This document shows, one piece after another, positions 8,714 through 17,523 of a stretch of 64,000 bases of DNA. Under the pieces are notes generated by a model. It had not been told where the DNA came from. It made no database searches and saw nothing but the letters and a program-made list of their open reading frames with translations. The position numbers and the translations under genes are program-made. Location: positions 10,388 through 74,387 of the forward strand of contig JBEKSY010000014.1 of assembly GCA_049516595.1 (NCBI GenBank), written 5' to 3'. This stretch comes from JBEKHT01 sp049516595. GTDB lineage: Bacteria > Chloroflexota > Anaerolineae > Anaerolineales > RBG-16-64-43. Every line of letters begins with the position of its first letter. Position 1 is the stretch's first letter.

Positions 8714-9580
8714 TCATCCCCGCAGAACCGCGACCAGTACGATCAGGGCGGCCAGCCCCCAGCGGTAATAGACGAACAGGTCGGTCGAGTGTCGCCGCAG
8801 GTAGAGCAGCAAGTAGCGGATGCAGAAGAAGCCGCTGATGGCTGCCGCAAGAACGCCGATTGGGAACAGGATCCATTCGGCGTGGCTGAAGCCCCCTCCC
8901 GCCTGCACCTGCTTGTAGATGTCCCAAAGGCTCTTGAGACCTGCACCCGCAATGATGGGAGCGCTCAGCAGAAAGGAGAAACGGGCAGCCGCCTCTCGCT
9001 CCAGCTGGACCCCCAGCCCTGCGGTGATCGTGCTGCCGGAGCGGGAAACGCCGGGGAATATCGCAAACGCCTGGGCCACGCCGATCACCAGCGCATCCCG
9101 CAGCGACAAGGAATCCATTTTTCGCGTGTGCTTTGCCAGCCGTTCGGCGGCGAACAAGAACAGAGCCAGGAGGACAATGATGATGGCCATCACGATCATG
9201 GCGGATGCCTTGATGGGGGCATTCGGCTCGTGGAACACTTGCTCAATCTTGCTTTCTCCCAGGACCCCGGCGATCCCCCCCGGAATGCATCCAATGACCA
9301 GGAGCCACGCCAGGCGACGGTCCGGGTCCTTTCCGATCCGCCGCTCGACCAGGCTTGCCACCCCTGCCCGGATGAGGCGAACCCAATCGGAGGCGAAATA
9401 GACCAGTACCGCCAGGAGCGTCCCCAGGTGCAAGGCCACATCGAATTGAAGGCTGTCCAGGAGGGGGTCCTTCCAGCCAAAAAGCCAGGGGACAATGATG
9501 AGGTGGGCAGAACTCGAGATGGGCATGAACTCGGTCAAACCTTGAACGATGCCAAGAATAGCGGCTTCTACGGCGATCAT
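8714..9580 (-). CDS. uppP: Undecaprenyl-diphosphatase UppP/BacA
   Basis: This 288-residue integral membrane enzyme removes a phosphate from undecaprenyl pyrophosphate to recycle the lipid carrier of peptidoglycan synthesis; it also gives bacitracin resistance. The hallmark motifs are GIVQGLTEFMPISSSAHL near the N-terminus and PGVSRSGSTI near residue 165. About seven or eight hydrophobic segments are visible. The length is normal for the family (270-290). A GGAG element precedes the ATG at 9580. It appears to be a single-gene unit. Confidence 0.96.
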   Translation of the reverse strand: MIAVEAAILGIVQGLTEFMPISSSAHLIIVPWLFGWKDPLLDSLQFDVALHLGTLLAVLVYFASDWVRLIRAGVASLVERRIGKDPDRRLAWLLVIGCIPGGIAGVLGESKIEQVFHEPNAPIKASAMIVMAIIIVLLALFLFAAERLAKHTRKMDSLSLRDALVIGVAQAFAIFPGVSRSGSTITAGLGVQLEREAAARFSFLLSAPIIAGAGLKSLWDIYKQVQAGGGFSHAEWILFPIGVLAAAISGFFCIRYLLLYLRRHSTDLFVYYRWGLAALIVLVAVLRG

Positions 9581-9930
9581 GGCAGCGGCGCTCCATCGTC
9601 ACGGATTTGTGGTCTTACGGGGCCATTCTACCCGCGTTTCTGCGCCGCGTGGCTCCCTGAAGTCCGGGCCCGGGAGCGTGCCCGGCGGGAACTCGCCAAG
9701 GTTGCCGGTCAGGATGCGCCACGAAATCGCCTCAAGCTTGCGGCCTCACTTCGGTCGGATTGAGGATCCTGCGCGTTGGATGGAAAGACCGACCTCGCCG
9801 GTTCCTGCTCTTTCCGGAAGGGCCTTGGCTCGCAGCCATTCGCCCTGCAGGGCAGCGGGGTTGGGGCGCGACAAACAAGGAGCCCACGCGCTTCTGGCGG
9901 TGGGCTCCTTTCAAAGTGGCGAGGGTGGGC
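9581..9930. other. Gene-free stretch between uppP and serpin
   Basis: It holds the serpin terminator hairpin (9877-9910). The rest has no recognisable gene. Confidence 0.5.
9871..9910 (-). terminator. Rho-independent terminator of the serpin gene
   Basis: A perfect 11-bp stem (AAGGAGCCCAC and its complement) with a 12-base loop starts 21 bases after the serpin stop. On the minus strand the stem is followed by TTGTTTGTC. Confidence 0.75.
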
Positions 9931-11271
9931 TTAGCCGGTGGGGTCCAAGACTCGCCCCATGAAAAGAAGGCTTCCAGTCTGATCATCACGGATGAAGAAG
10001 ATGAAGGGTCGGTCGACGGTGAAGATGATTGGACCACCCGCTTCCGCCACACTCGCCTCCATGACTACCGCCGTGGCGGCTGCCGCCTCGGTGCCGTTCT
10101 CATCGACCGACACAAAGGCCTTGTGCATCACGTTGCCGATGTACAGGTCGTGTTCCCCATCCATACCTGAGAAGTCGGCCCGGACCGGATCAAAGGCGTC
10201 TGTCATCCCCAGGGTTTTGAGCGTCTCGTTCAGATTGAAGGATGATTCGTAACTGAACTTCGGCAGGCTCAGGTCGACGGAGCCGTACTTCACGCTGCCG
10301 GCCAGGTCCGTGATCATGCCGGGATTCAGTTGCTGTTCGACCGATTGGAACTGACCCGAGTCCGGCAGAAGAATCCACATCGACAGGCTCCCGGTTTGGT
10401 AAGGGAGATCAATGGCCCTGTACCCGCTCATCAGCGCGTATCCAAACTTCCCCTTTTGGTTCATCATCGAGACCTTCACGGTCGAGCCATCCAATAGGTG
10501 GAAGGGTTCGGACTGGCTTGCTTTCTTGTCAAAGGAGCTCTGCCACCCGGCCTTGAAGTAGATGGCATTGGCCAGCACGAGACGCGTCAACGGGTCGATG
10601 GCACCGGCCGGGATCAAGTCAAGGATCTTCTGTTTGGTCTCATCGCTCACCCACTGGTTGATTGCCAGTCGAGCCGCCTCGGGGTTGGAAGTGAAATCCA
10701 CCAGCCGCAATCCTGCCCCATAGTTCTCCGCGAGCAAGTCCAGAAAGTCGCTGCGGAACGGCAGGCTCTTTTGGCCCCAGAGGGAATTGGCAATGGTCAG
10801 CTCGAAGGGCGTACCTTCTTTCGAGGCCGCAGCGCGGCCCTGAAGGTCCTGCGAGTAGGCGTTGAAAGCCGGGTGCAGTGAGGATGGGGGAAGGGCAAAG
10901 TGCATGGTTCCGGCCATCTGGCTCGCGGTGTCTCCTTCGGCCCCGCCGAAGGTCATCGCGAGGGCGAGAGAGATGCTGTAGGGAGAAAGGAAGAGGTTCC
11001 CCTTTCCAGCGCGCAGCGATCGGTAAAGGTCGAAGGCGAACTGGGTATTTCCGGCTGCCAAAGCCCTGAGGTCCTCGGGTGGTACGGGCGGGTTCTTGGT
11101 GCGCGGCGCCTTCGACTGGGCGACCGCAACGCTGGCAGGGCGAATATCTCCTGTCCCGGAAGGAATCGGCGTGCCGGCCGCCGGCGGGACAAAGGGCCTG
11201 GGTCCGCAACTGCTGGCTATTGTCAATGTGACGAGCGCGAGGGCAAATAGGGGTTGGCGGGTGTTTTTCAT
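9931..11271 (-). CDS. Serpin (serine protease inhibitor), lipoprotein
   Basis: The 446-residue product has a signal peptide ending in an ASSC lipobox (Cys22), then a Pro/Ser-rich linker to about residue 62, then a complete serpin domain. The serpin signature VDRPFIFFIRDDQTGSLLF is near residues 419-437. The reactive loop hinge is E391-N-G-T-E-A-A-A-A-T400; small residues here are typical of inhibitory serpins that insert the loop after cleavage. Counting from G393 as P15 puts P1 at Ser407 and P1' at Val408 (uncertain by a residue), which suggests an elastase-like or HtrA-like target. The start has GGAGG upstream of the ATG at 11271. It is divergent from an HtrA-like protease lipoprotein, and a strong terminator follows. 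Confidence 0.95.
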   Translation of the reverse strand: MKNTRQPLFALALVTLTIASSCGPRPFVPPAAGTPIPSGTGDIRPASVAVAQSKAPRTKNPPVPPEDLRALAAGNTQFAFDLYRSLRAGKGNLFLSPYSISLALAMTFGGAEGDTASQMAGTMHFALPPSSLHPAFNAYSQDLQGRAAASKEGTPFELTIANSLWGQKSLPFRSDFLDLLAENYGAGLRLVDFTSNPEAARLAINQWVSDETKQKILDLIPAGAIDPLTRLVLANAIYFKAGWQSSFDKKASQSEPFHLLDGSTVKVSMMNQKGKFGYALMSGYRAIDLPYQTGSLSMWILLPDSGQFQSVEQQLNPGMITDLAGSVKYGSVDLSLPKFSYESSFNLNETLKTLGMTDAFDPVRADFSGMDGEHDLYIGNVMHKAFVSVDENGTEAAAATAVVMEASVAEAGGPIIFTVDRPFIFFIRDDQTGSLLFMGRVLDPTG

Positions 11272-11582
11272 GGCGTCCTCCGCTTTAACACAGAGACGAG
11301 GCATTGTGCGAAAAGGTTCCCAACCGGGAACCACAGCCCTCCCCGTTTCTCCCGTCAGGGCGCCAAAGGGTGACGGTGGAGCTGGGGTCAAGGAGCGAGA
11401 CGGAGAGGGAGCCAACGTGGGGTGGGCTGAAGGCTATGGACCGGGTCGTAACCAACCCCTCTGCGGTGGTGACCACCCAGGCACCCTCTATCTTGCCCTG
11501 ATCCACCTGCCAGCGAGGAATCCAGCCCCGGGCGCGACATCACTTCCTGCGGCCTTGTAATCTAACTCTAAGGAAGGAGTTC

Positions 11583-11723
11583 ATGGGACCGTCATCTTCT
11601 CATGGGAAACTGCAAAAGAAAGGACCGGAAGGCATCAGAGAGGCCCCGGGCCAGCGACGGAGGATCCGGATCCTCGGAAAACTGGAACCCGGGACCCCGG
11701 GAGGGCAAGAAACTGGCCGCTGA
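11583..11723 (+). CDS. Possible 46-residue basic small protein
   Basis: An ATG preceded by AAGGAAGGAG with a 3-4 base gap opens a 46-codon frame rich in Gly, Arg, Lys and Pro, ending in TGA. There is no signal peptide, membrane helix or known motif. It could be a real small protein, part of a leader, or chance. A TAATCT-like -10 element lies about 30 bases before the start. Confidence 0.22.
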   Translation: MGPSSSHGKLQKKGPEGIREAPGQRRRIRILGKLEPGTPGGQETGR

Positions 11724-11897
11724 AGGCCTCTTGCCGGTTCGACATCGCGGTCCGGGGAGGTCATGTTGATCGTTGTGCCATTCAACCGATTCTGCAGTCG
11801 TGACTCCACCTGGAGATCACGCTTTGTCTGAGAGGGGGGATCCCACATTGAGGAAACGATGCCTGCCGGTCGGCTGATCAAGTGAAGGACCGGCCCA

Positions 11898-11914
11898 ATG
11901 GTTCGGAGAACCAT
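11898..11914. promoter_or_regulatory. 17-bp inverted repeat upstream of the protease gene
   Basis: ATGGTTC, three bases, GAACCAT form a perfect dyad about 60 bases before the protease start. It could be an operator or a short hairpin in the leader. Confidence 0.3.
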
Positions 11915-11974
11915 CAGAGTCTCGGTAGACACAAGGCTGGAAGGCTGAAACAGACATCCAAAGGAGAATCAAGA

Positions 11975-13183
11975 ATGTACAAGAATCTCAAACTCCTCAG
12001 CGTCGTTGCAATTGCCACGCTCGGCTCAATCATGGCCAGCGCTTGCTCCGCCTCGGCATTCGTTGACGGAGCGGTTCCGTCGTCTTCGCCGACCGCGGTG
12101 GCCCAGTCCGCTCCCGCGGTCGCGACCAGCGGCTCCTCCCAGAATCCGGTTGCAACCTCCGCAACGACACTGGATGCATATCAACAGGTGCTGGAGCAAG
12201 TCTACGCGCGGGTCAGCCCGTCGGTCGTGACGATCAATGTGGAGCAGAGTGCCCAAACTCCCTTCGGAGGTTCCCAGCAGGCCCTGGGGTCGGGTTTCGT
12301 GTGGGACATGCAGGGACACATCGTAACGAACAATCACGTCGTGGACGGCGCTCAAAGTGTCCAGGTAACTTTTCCAGATGGCACGACCCTGCCGGCCAAG
12401 GTCGTGGGAACCGACCCCAACACTGACCTGGCGGTCATTCAAGTCAGTGCTCCCTCGGGATTGCTTCACCCCGTGCAGCTGGGCGACTCCTCGAAGGTCG
12501 TGGTGGGCCAGATCGCAATCGCCATTGGCAATCCCTTCGGGGAGCAAAACACGATGACCGTCGGGATCATCAGTGCACTGGGGCGCAGTCTGCCGGTGCA
12601 GAGCAATTCCTTTCAGGGAGCCAGCTACTCCATTCCCGATGTGATTCAAACGGATGCGCCCATCAACCCTGGTAACTCAGGCGGGGTCCTTCTCGACGAG
12701 AATGGCTACGTCGTCGGGGTGACCTCGGCCATTGAATCGGCCTCGCAGTCTTCTTCGGGGGTCGGCTTCGCTATCCCGGCGAGCATCGTGAGCAAGGTGG
12801 TTCCCTCGTTGATCCAGTCGGGTCAGCACCAAACCCCCTACCTTGGGATCAGCGGCACGACCCTGACCCCAGCTCTGGCACAGGCTATGGGGCTGAATTC
12901 AAGCGCTCGAGGTGCCCTCATAGAGGATGTCGCCCTTGGAGGGCCGGCGGCCAAGGCCGGACTGCTGGGCAGCAATCAGCCGATCACGCTGAACGGGCAG
13001 GCGGTGCGCGTGGGGGGTGATATCATCACCGCGATCAATGGGACCGCGATTCAAGGCATGGACGACCTGCTCACGTATGTGGCCGGCTCGACTGAAGCCG
13101 GGCAGACGATCACCCTCACGGTCCAGAGAAACGGAAAACAGATGGACCTGCCCCTTACCCTGGGGGTGCGGCCAACTGCCTGA
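11975..13183 (+). CDS. HtrA/DegP-like trypsin-type serine protease with PDZ domain, lipoprotein
   Basis: The 402-residue protein carries a signal peptide with an ASAC lipobox (Cys24), a Ser/Ala/Thr-rich linker to about residue 65, a trypsin-fold domain, and a C-terminal PDZ domain (about 300-400). The catalytic triad is His121 (VTNNHVVDG), Asp151 (NTDLAVI) and Ser235 (NPGNSGG). It would degrade or refold damaged proteins outside the cytoplasmic membrane. The ATG at 11975 has AAGGAG eight bases upstream. It is divergent from a serpin, which is a possible physiological inhibitor, and is followed by a SHOCT membrane protein. Confidence 0.95.
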   Translation: MYKNLKLLSVVAIATLGSIMASACSASAFVDGAVPSSSPTAVAQSAPAVATSGSSQNPVATSATTLDAYQQVLEQVYARVSPSVVTINVEQSAQTPFGGSQQALGSGFVWDMQGHIVTNNHVVDGAQSVQVTFPDGTTLPAKVVGTDPNTDLAVIQVSAPSGLLHPVQLGDSSKVVVGQIAIAIGNPFGEQNTMTVGIISALGRSLPVQSNSFQGASYSIPDVIQTDAPINPGNSGGVLLDENGYVVGVTSAIESASQSSSGVGFAIPASIVSKVVPSLIQSGQHQTPYLGISGTTLTPALAQAMGLNSSARGALIEDVALGGPAAKAGLLGSNQPITLNGQAVRVGGDIITAINGTAIQGMDDLLTYVAGSTEAGQTITLTVQRNGKQMDLPLTLGVRPTA

Positions 13184-13246
13184 GTGAAGACCCGGTTCAC
13201 CCAGACGGGGATCCATCCCGGTAGAGAAACAGCTGCAAACGATTCT

Positions 13247-13274
13247 CCCTGGCGCGTCGAATGACGTGCCAGGG
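13247..13274 (+). promoter_or_regulatory. Hairpin in front of the SHOCT gene ribosome binding site
   Basis: A 12-bp stem with one G-U pair and a GAAT loop ends six bases before the GGAGG of the next gene. It has no T-tract, so it is not a simple terminator. It may separate the two cistrons as a processing or stability element. Confidence 0.45.
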
Positions 13275-13293
13275 AACTCAGGAGGTAGCGGAT

Positions 13294-13653
13294 ATGAACA
13301 AAGCGGTATCGATCGTTCTCATTGTGCTCGTTGTGGTTCTCGTGCTGGGAGCCGCCGCTGCGGTTATTGTCCCGCTGGCAACCCGGGCTCCTCTGGCGTA
13401 TGGCTACCGAGGCATGATGGGCCCCTATATGATGGGTGGATTTGGGCTGGCTGGTACCTTGGTGACCTTTCTTTTCTTCCTGTTAATTGTCCTGGCCGTC
13501 GTTTCGCTCGTGCAGCCTCGGGGACGCGGTGCAGGGGGCGGAGTGCTTCCTCCGGATTTGGAAACGCCGATCGAGATTCTGAAGCGCCGCTATGCCAGGG
13601 GGGAGATCACCAAAGAGCAGTATGAGGAAATGAAACGCGAGATCGGGTCCTGA
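13294..13653 (+). CDS. Membrane protein with C-terminal SHOCT domain
   Basis: The 119-residue protein has one hydrophobic segment at about residues 5-28, a Gly/Met/Tyr-rich loop (YGYRGMMGPYMMGGFG) and a second membrane segment at 52-73. The C-terminal 28 residues, PIEILKRRYARGEITKEQYEEM, are a SHOCT motif, a short helical module common in small envelope proteins. The GGAGG eight bases before the ATG at 13294 sets the start. It lies 110 bases behind the HtrA-like protease, likely on the same transcript, and a terminator follows. Function is unknown; an envelope stress role is only suggested by context. Confidence 0.85.
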   Translation: MNKAVSIVLIVLVVVLVLGAAAAVIVPLATRAPLAYGYRGMMGPYMMGGFGLAGTLVTFLFFLLIVLAVVSLVQPRGRGAGGGVLPPDLETPIEILKRRYARGEITKEQYEEMKREIGS

Positions 13654-13670
13654 CCTGGCGCAGACGCCCG

Positions 13671-13702
13671 GAGCGGCCCTGGCCTGGAATCCAGGGCCGC
13701 TC
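13671..13702 (+). terminator. Rho-independent terminator after the SHOCT gene
   Basis: A perfect 12-bp GC-rich stem with an 8-base loop is followed by TGTCTTCCT. It begins 17 bases behind the SHOCT stop. Confidence 0.75.
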
Positions 13703-14417
13703 TGTCTTCCTGATCCGTCCGTTGTGCACCAGATGGACGGCCTTCCCCCAACCCTGTCTTCCTAAGCAAGTCCTCAGCTTGACCATGGACAGAAACTAGA
13801 GGCCACGTCAAAGGCGAGGGTGCCGCCTTGTCGAGGTCTGTCCTAGCGCCCTAACACCCAGACATGGCGGCAGCGTTGGGTATCCTGCTCTCCTGACATG
13901 CCGACGGGCAACGCACTTTGCAATGGGAAAAGGGTCCAAACGCTCGGGGGCATCTGGGCCTTCTGCTGCGCACGTCCCTCGCGGGGGATCGGCATCTCGG
14001 GGACCCAGGCCGAAGAGAAGCCGGCCACCGCGCTGGAGGTGCGTCTGCGGACCCTCGTTCCGGGGGCTCGGAGGCCGCCGGGCAAAAATCCTTTTGCCGG
14101 CCCGATCGCTGCCGGACTCCGGGGGAGTGGACGCGGACCTGCAACGTGCCTCCTGCGTTCTTGGAGGCCGGCAAGGCATGGCTGGTATGATTCCGGACAT
14201 CGCGGACGCATTGCGCGAGGCCGCGATCCCAGGAAAAATGAATGGTGCAAGGCGGCTGGCAGCGCAACCAACAACGGACGGCCACGCACAACCCAGGGGG
14301 ACGTATCCGGCCTGTCGGGCCCAGCCTCGCTGCTCTTTCAAAGGATGAAGCTCCAAGCTTCTCTTCCCAACACGATTGGTCGAGGGGTGGCTATCCCATT
14401 AAGGTCCGGAGGGAGGC
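13703..14417. other. Gene-free stretch before the SDR gene
   Basis: Overlapping open frames on both strands look like GC-driven chance frames; none has a recognisable domain. It should contain the SDR promoter near its right end, which I could not assign. Confidence 0.45.
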
Positions 14418-15170
14418 ATGAAGACTACAGGGAACACGATCTTGATCACTGGTGGCGGAACCGGGATCGGTCTTGCCTTGGCTAGGGTCCTCTTGAAGGA
14501 AGGCAATCAAGTATTGATCTGTGGCCGACGGAAAGAGGTTTTGGACGAGGCGCGGCGGCAGCTGCCCAACCTGCATACTCTGCAGTGCGACGTCGCCGAC
14601 GCGGCAGGGAGGAAATCCCTGCAGGATTGGGCGACTCGGGGTTTCCCTGACCTGAACATCTTGGTCAACAATGCAGGTATTCAACGGCAGATCGACTTCC
14701 GCAAGGGAGTGGCAGACCTCTGGGCAGGAGAGGATGAGATCACGATCAATCTTCTCGGACCGGTACATCTCACCGCTCTATTCATCCCTCATCTCATGGA
14801 GCAGGAGTCGGCCGCGATCGTCAACATCTCCTCCGGGTTAGGCTTCATCCCATTGGCGATCATGCCGGTCTATTGCGCAACGAAGGCGGCGATCCATTCC
14901 CTCAGCCTGTCCCTGCGACACCAGTTGAGGGAAACGTCGGTCAGGGTCTTTGAGGTGATTCCCCCGACTGTGGATACGAACTTGGACAGGGGCGCCAGGC
15001 AAGGCCGAGGGCAAGCGGAAAGAGGCATCCAGCCCGAGGAGGTCGCGACTGCCACCCTGAAAGGCTTGGCCGAAGATGAATATGAGTTGGCGATCGGGCA
15101 GGCGCAATTGCTGCGCAAGGGCTCACGGGAAGATCTGGACCAAATCTTTCAGAGGATGAACAGTCATTAG
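14418..15170 (+). CDS. Short-chain dehydrogenase/reductase (DltE-like)
   Basis: The 250-residue protein is a classical SDR oxidoreductase. The nucleotide-binding TGGGTGIG motif is at residues 11-18, NNAG near 89, and the catalytic Ser (NISSG), Tyr and Lys (YCATK) near 137-155. The acidic/Arg pattern after strand 2 (CGRR) favours NADPH. The full length resembles DltE/YciK-type cytoplasmic SDRs of unknown substrate. GGGAGG directly before the ATG gives a good start. It is a single gene with a likely terminator 30 bases on. Confidence 0.93.
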   Translation: MKTTGNTILITGGGTGIGLALARVLLKEGNQVLICGRRKEVLDEARRQLPNLHTLQCDVADAAGRKSLQDWATRGFPDLNILVNNAGIQRQIDFRKGVADLWAGEDEITINLLGPVHLTALFIPHLMEQESAAIVNISSGLGFIPLAIMPVYCATKAAIHSLSLSLRHQLRETSVRVFEVIPPTVDTNLDRGARQGRGQAERGIQPEEVATATLKGLAEDEYELAIGQAQLLRKGSREDLDQIFQRMNSH

Positions 15171-15197
15171 TCTTGCCTTCCAGACCCAATTCGACCA

Positions 15198-15236
15198 AGA
15201 AGGCACGGATGGGTCTGCGCGGAAGGTGCCTTTTCT
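15198..15236 (+). terminator. Probable terminator of the SDR gene
   Basis: AAGGCAC and GTGCCTT pair across a 19-base loop and are followed by TTCTC. The stem is only 7-9 bp, so this is less certain than the other terminators. Confidence 0.45.
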
Positions 15237-15459
15237 CGGGTGTGGAGGAAGCATATTCCGGAGGGTCAGGAGGGAGATGGAGATAGGCTTCCCAGGTGGC
15301 CCCCCAGGTCCGCGCAGAACGGGGATGAGGCCTGCACCTTTCCTTTGGCGAGAGGGGGTCGGGACCGATGGTCGCTCGCGGACGTGGGGAAACCGAGCGG
15401 AATCTGCCAGCTCACCCGTGGGGATGCTATCCGCGCCCCGGTTATCCAATGGCAAGAAC

Positions 15460-16280
15460 TCAGCATTCATCCTCGAGTTGGCCAACAGGCCCGCACACCC
15501 TTCGCCAGGTCTCTCCGCTTGATTCTTCCAGCCCAAGCGCGCCAGCCTCTTGAGTTGCCCGCGCATTGCTCCCCAATATCCCCAAGCTGACGCTCGTTCC
15601 CCTCAGCGTTCCCGCCAAGCCTTCGATGAGCCTCCCAGGCCGACCCAGGTCGGGGTGCGCTATCCAAGGCCCCACGGCTACACACTCAGCACCCACATGG
15701 CCCATGACAAACCCGAGGACTTGCCCCTGTTCCTCAAGAACGGTACAGAGCTCCGGGTAGAGCGCGAAGTTCCTGCGAAGGAAGAAGGACCGATCCGCTC
15801 CGAAGGTATCCTGGTCAAGACATTCGACCTGATGCAGATCTTGGGCCAGCATTCCCCGGACGGCTCGGTCCGAGCCATGGCCAACCGGTCCCCCAAACCG
15901 AGGACGGCGAAGAACTTGCGGAATCCGAATCGCTCATACATAGGAATAGCGTTCTTGTCTCCATTGAGGAGAATCCTTTCGGCGCCCTGATCCTTGAGAT
16001 GCCTCAGCGCGCGCTCACAATGGGCCGATCCAATTCCAATTCGGCGGTGCGAGGGCAGAACGATCAACTCCCCAAGAAAGCCGACGGGGCCATAGCCGAC
16101 GGAAATACACAGGCCTACAGGCTCCCGCGACTCCTGGGCGACAAAGCAACCCAGGGGATCATATTCGAGGAACACCCCGAATTCGGGGCCAGTCTCGGTT
16201 CTCCAACCTTGCAATCCCGCGCAGCGGCAGGCGAACTCTATGTCGTCCGGCTGCATGGGTCGGATGTGCACAGGCTTCAC
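15460..16280 (-). pseudogene. Two-domain GNAT acetyltransferase, broken by a one-base frameshift
   Basis: The N-terminal GNAT domain occupies one frame (about 16280 to 15870): IRPMQPDD, then LGELIVLPSHRRIGIGSAH as the acetyl-CoA loop (R-x2-G-x-G type) and PMYERFGF. A second domain continues in the next frame from about 15870 to 15460 (VRGMLAQDL, TFGADRSFFL, GPWIAHPDLG), as in GNAT proteins with an Acetyltransf_18-like C-terminal part. The total length is 821 bases, one short of a whole number of codons. A run of five G at about 15890 is a likely site for the loss. The start is a GTG at 16280. Either a recent pseudogene or a sequencing error; substrate unknown. Confidence 0.82.
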
Positions 16281-16710
16281 TCCTCGTGCCCAGGAGGGCA
16301 ATCCTGGGGGGGGCGCGACACGAGGGGGCGAAAGCCATCTCGCCGGCAAGCGGCGCGGATAAGCCTGCACGAGCTTCGCGTGTTCTCTGGCTTGATCTTG
16401 GAGCGAGTGTCTGGACTCATCCCAGACCTGCCGCGATGAGCCAGGGACCCGGCCTCGCTGGGATGAGGGGTCATCCCTTGGCCGGAATGCCAGAGGCCAG
16501 CTTTGGATCTGCCCGAGCCCGGCCCAACCGCAGATCCAGGTCCCCGGCCGTCATCCCGATGGGTCGGCAGGGACGGCCTGGGCGGCCCATGCCTTCCTGC
16601 CGCGATGGTCCCTCTCTTGGTCTGAAGGCGGTCACGTGCAGTTGAGACAGATGCGATCGGGGCGACTCGCCCCAGGAGGTTCTCTTGGGGGACCGCCTCT
16701 CCTTCTATTC
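16281..16710. other. Gene-free stretch between tatC and the acetyltransferase
   Basis: No gene was recognised. A GGGGCGA/TCGCCCC palindrome near 16659-16673 and a CCCC/GGGG pairing beside it could terminate the tat transcript, but no T-tract follows. Confidence 0.4.
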
Positions 16711-17448
16711 TTACGAGCCAGACCTCACTAGGCCCGGAACTGGGCGCCGCCTTTCGATGCGGACGGCCAGGAAGATGCTGGCTTCATACAAGATGACCAG
16801 GGGAACCATGACCGTGAGCGGGGCCACGATCGGATCCGAAACGGGCGTGATGATCTCGGCAAAAACAAAAAGCGCAAAGTACGCAATGCGCCGCTGCTTC
16901 CTCAACAGATTGGAATTGAGAATGCGAAGTTGGACCAGGATGACGATCAACGTCGGCACCTGAAAGGCCAGGCCGCAGGCCAGGAGGAAGAAGGTCACGA
17001 AGGAGATGTAATCGTCCGCGGAGGGCAGGAATTGAACTTCCTTCGGGTAGAGGGCGATCAACACGCGGATCATGCCCAATAGCAGGTAGAAACCAAAGGC
17101 GGCGCCCAGCAGGAAGAGCAGCAGCGATCCTCCCAGCAGCGGGAAGATGATCTTCCTTTCATTGGGCATCAGGCCGGGGGAGATGAAACTGTACAGTTCG
17201 TATGCCCAGACCGGGAAGGAGATCACCACTCCCGTGTACAGGGCAATGCGCCATTTGATCATGAAGCCGTCGAGGAGACCAAAGGCCCTCAGCTGAAGGC
17301 CACCGGAGGGCAACAACAAAAGCTTCAGGATGGGGTCCGAAAAGAAAAAGCCGGCGGCCGTGACCACAAGAATCGCCAGCGCGGAGATGAGAATTCGAGT
17401 GCGGAGCTCCTCTAGATGCTCCAGGAAAGTCATCCGCTTTTCAGCCAT
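16711..17448 (-). CDS. tatC: Sec-independent protein translocase TatC
   Basis: This 245-residue membrane protein is the signal-peptide receptor of the twin-arginine export system. It has the conserved N-terminal FLEHLEELRTR motif at about residues 8-18, the PVWAYELYSFISPGL segment around 100, and six hydrophobic segments. The ATG at 17448 (MAEKRMTF) fits the family N-terminus; an in-frame ATG at 17478 is an alternative. It follows tatA by about 75 bases in the same orientation. No tatB is seen, so this is a minimal TatAC system. Confidence 0.95.
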   Translation of the reverse strand: MAEKRMTFLEHLEELRTRILISALAILVVTAAGFFFSDPILKLLLLPSGGLQLRAFGLLDGFMIKWRIALYTGVVISFPVWAYELYSFISPGLMPNERKIIFPLLGGSLLLFLLGAAFGFYLLLGMIRVLIALYPKEVQFLPSADDYISFVTFFLLACGLAFQVPTLIVILVQLRILNSNLLRKQRRIAYFALFVFAEIITPVSDPIVAPLTVMVPLVILYEASIFLAVRIERRRPVPGLVRSGS

Positions 17449-17523
17449 CGAGGCCCACCGGATATCTCCAACGCCCATCTCTCGGGTACGGCGGCCCGAT
17501 CGTGGCGACAGGCAGACTGGGTA

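Larger units (their letters stand above)
11272..11974. other. Divergent intergenic region between serpin and HtrA-like protease
   Basis: It must hold both promoters. Visible items are a small ORF with a good ribosome binding site (11583-11723) and a 17-bp inverted repeat (11898-11914). No clean promoter pair could be assigned. Confidence 0.5.
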
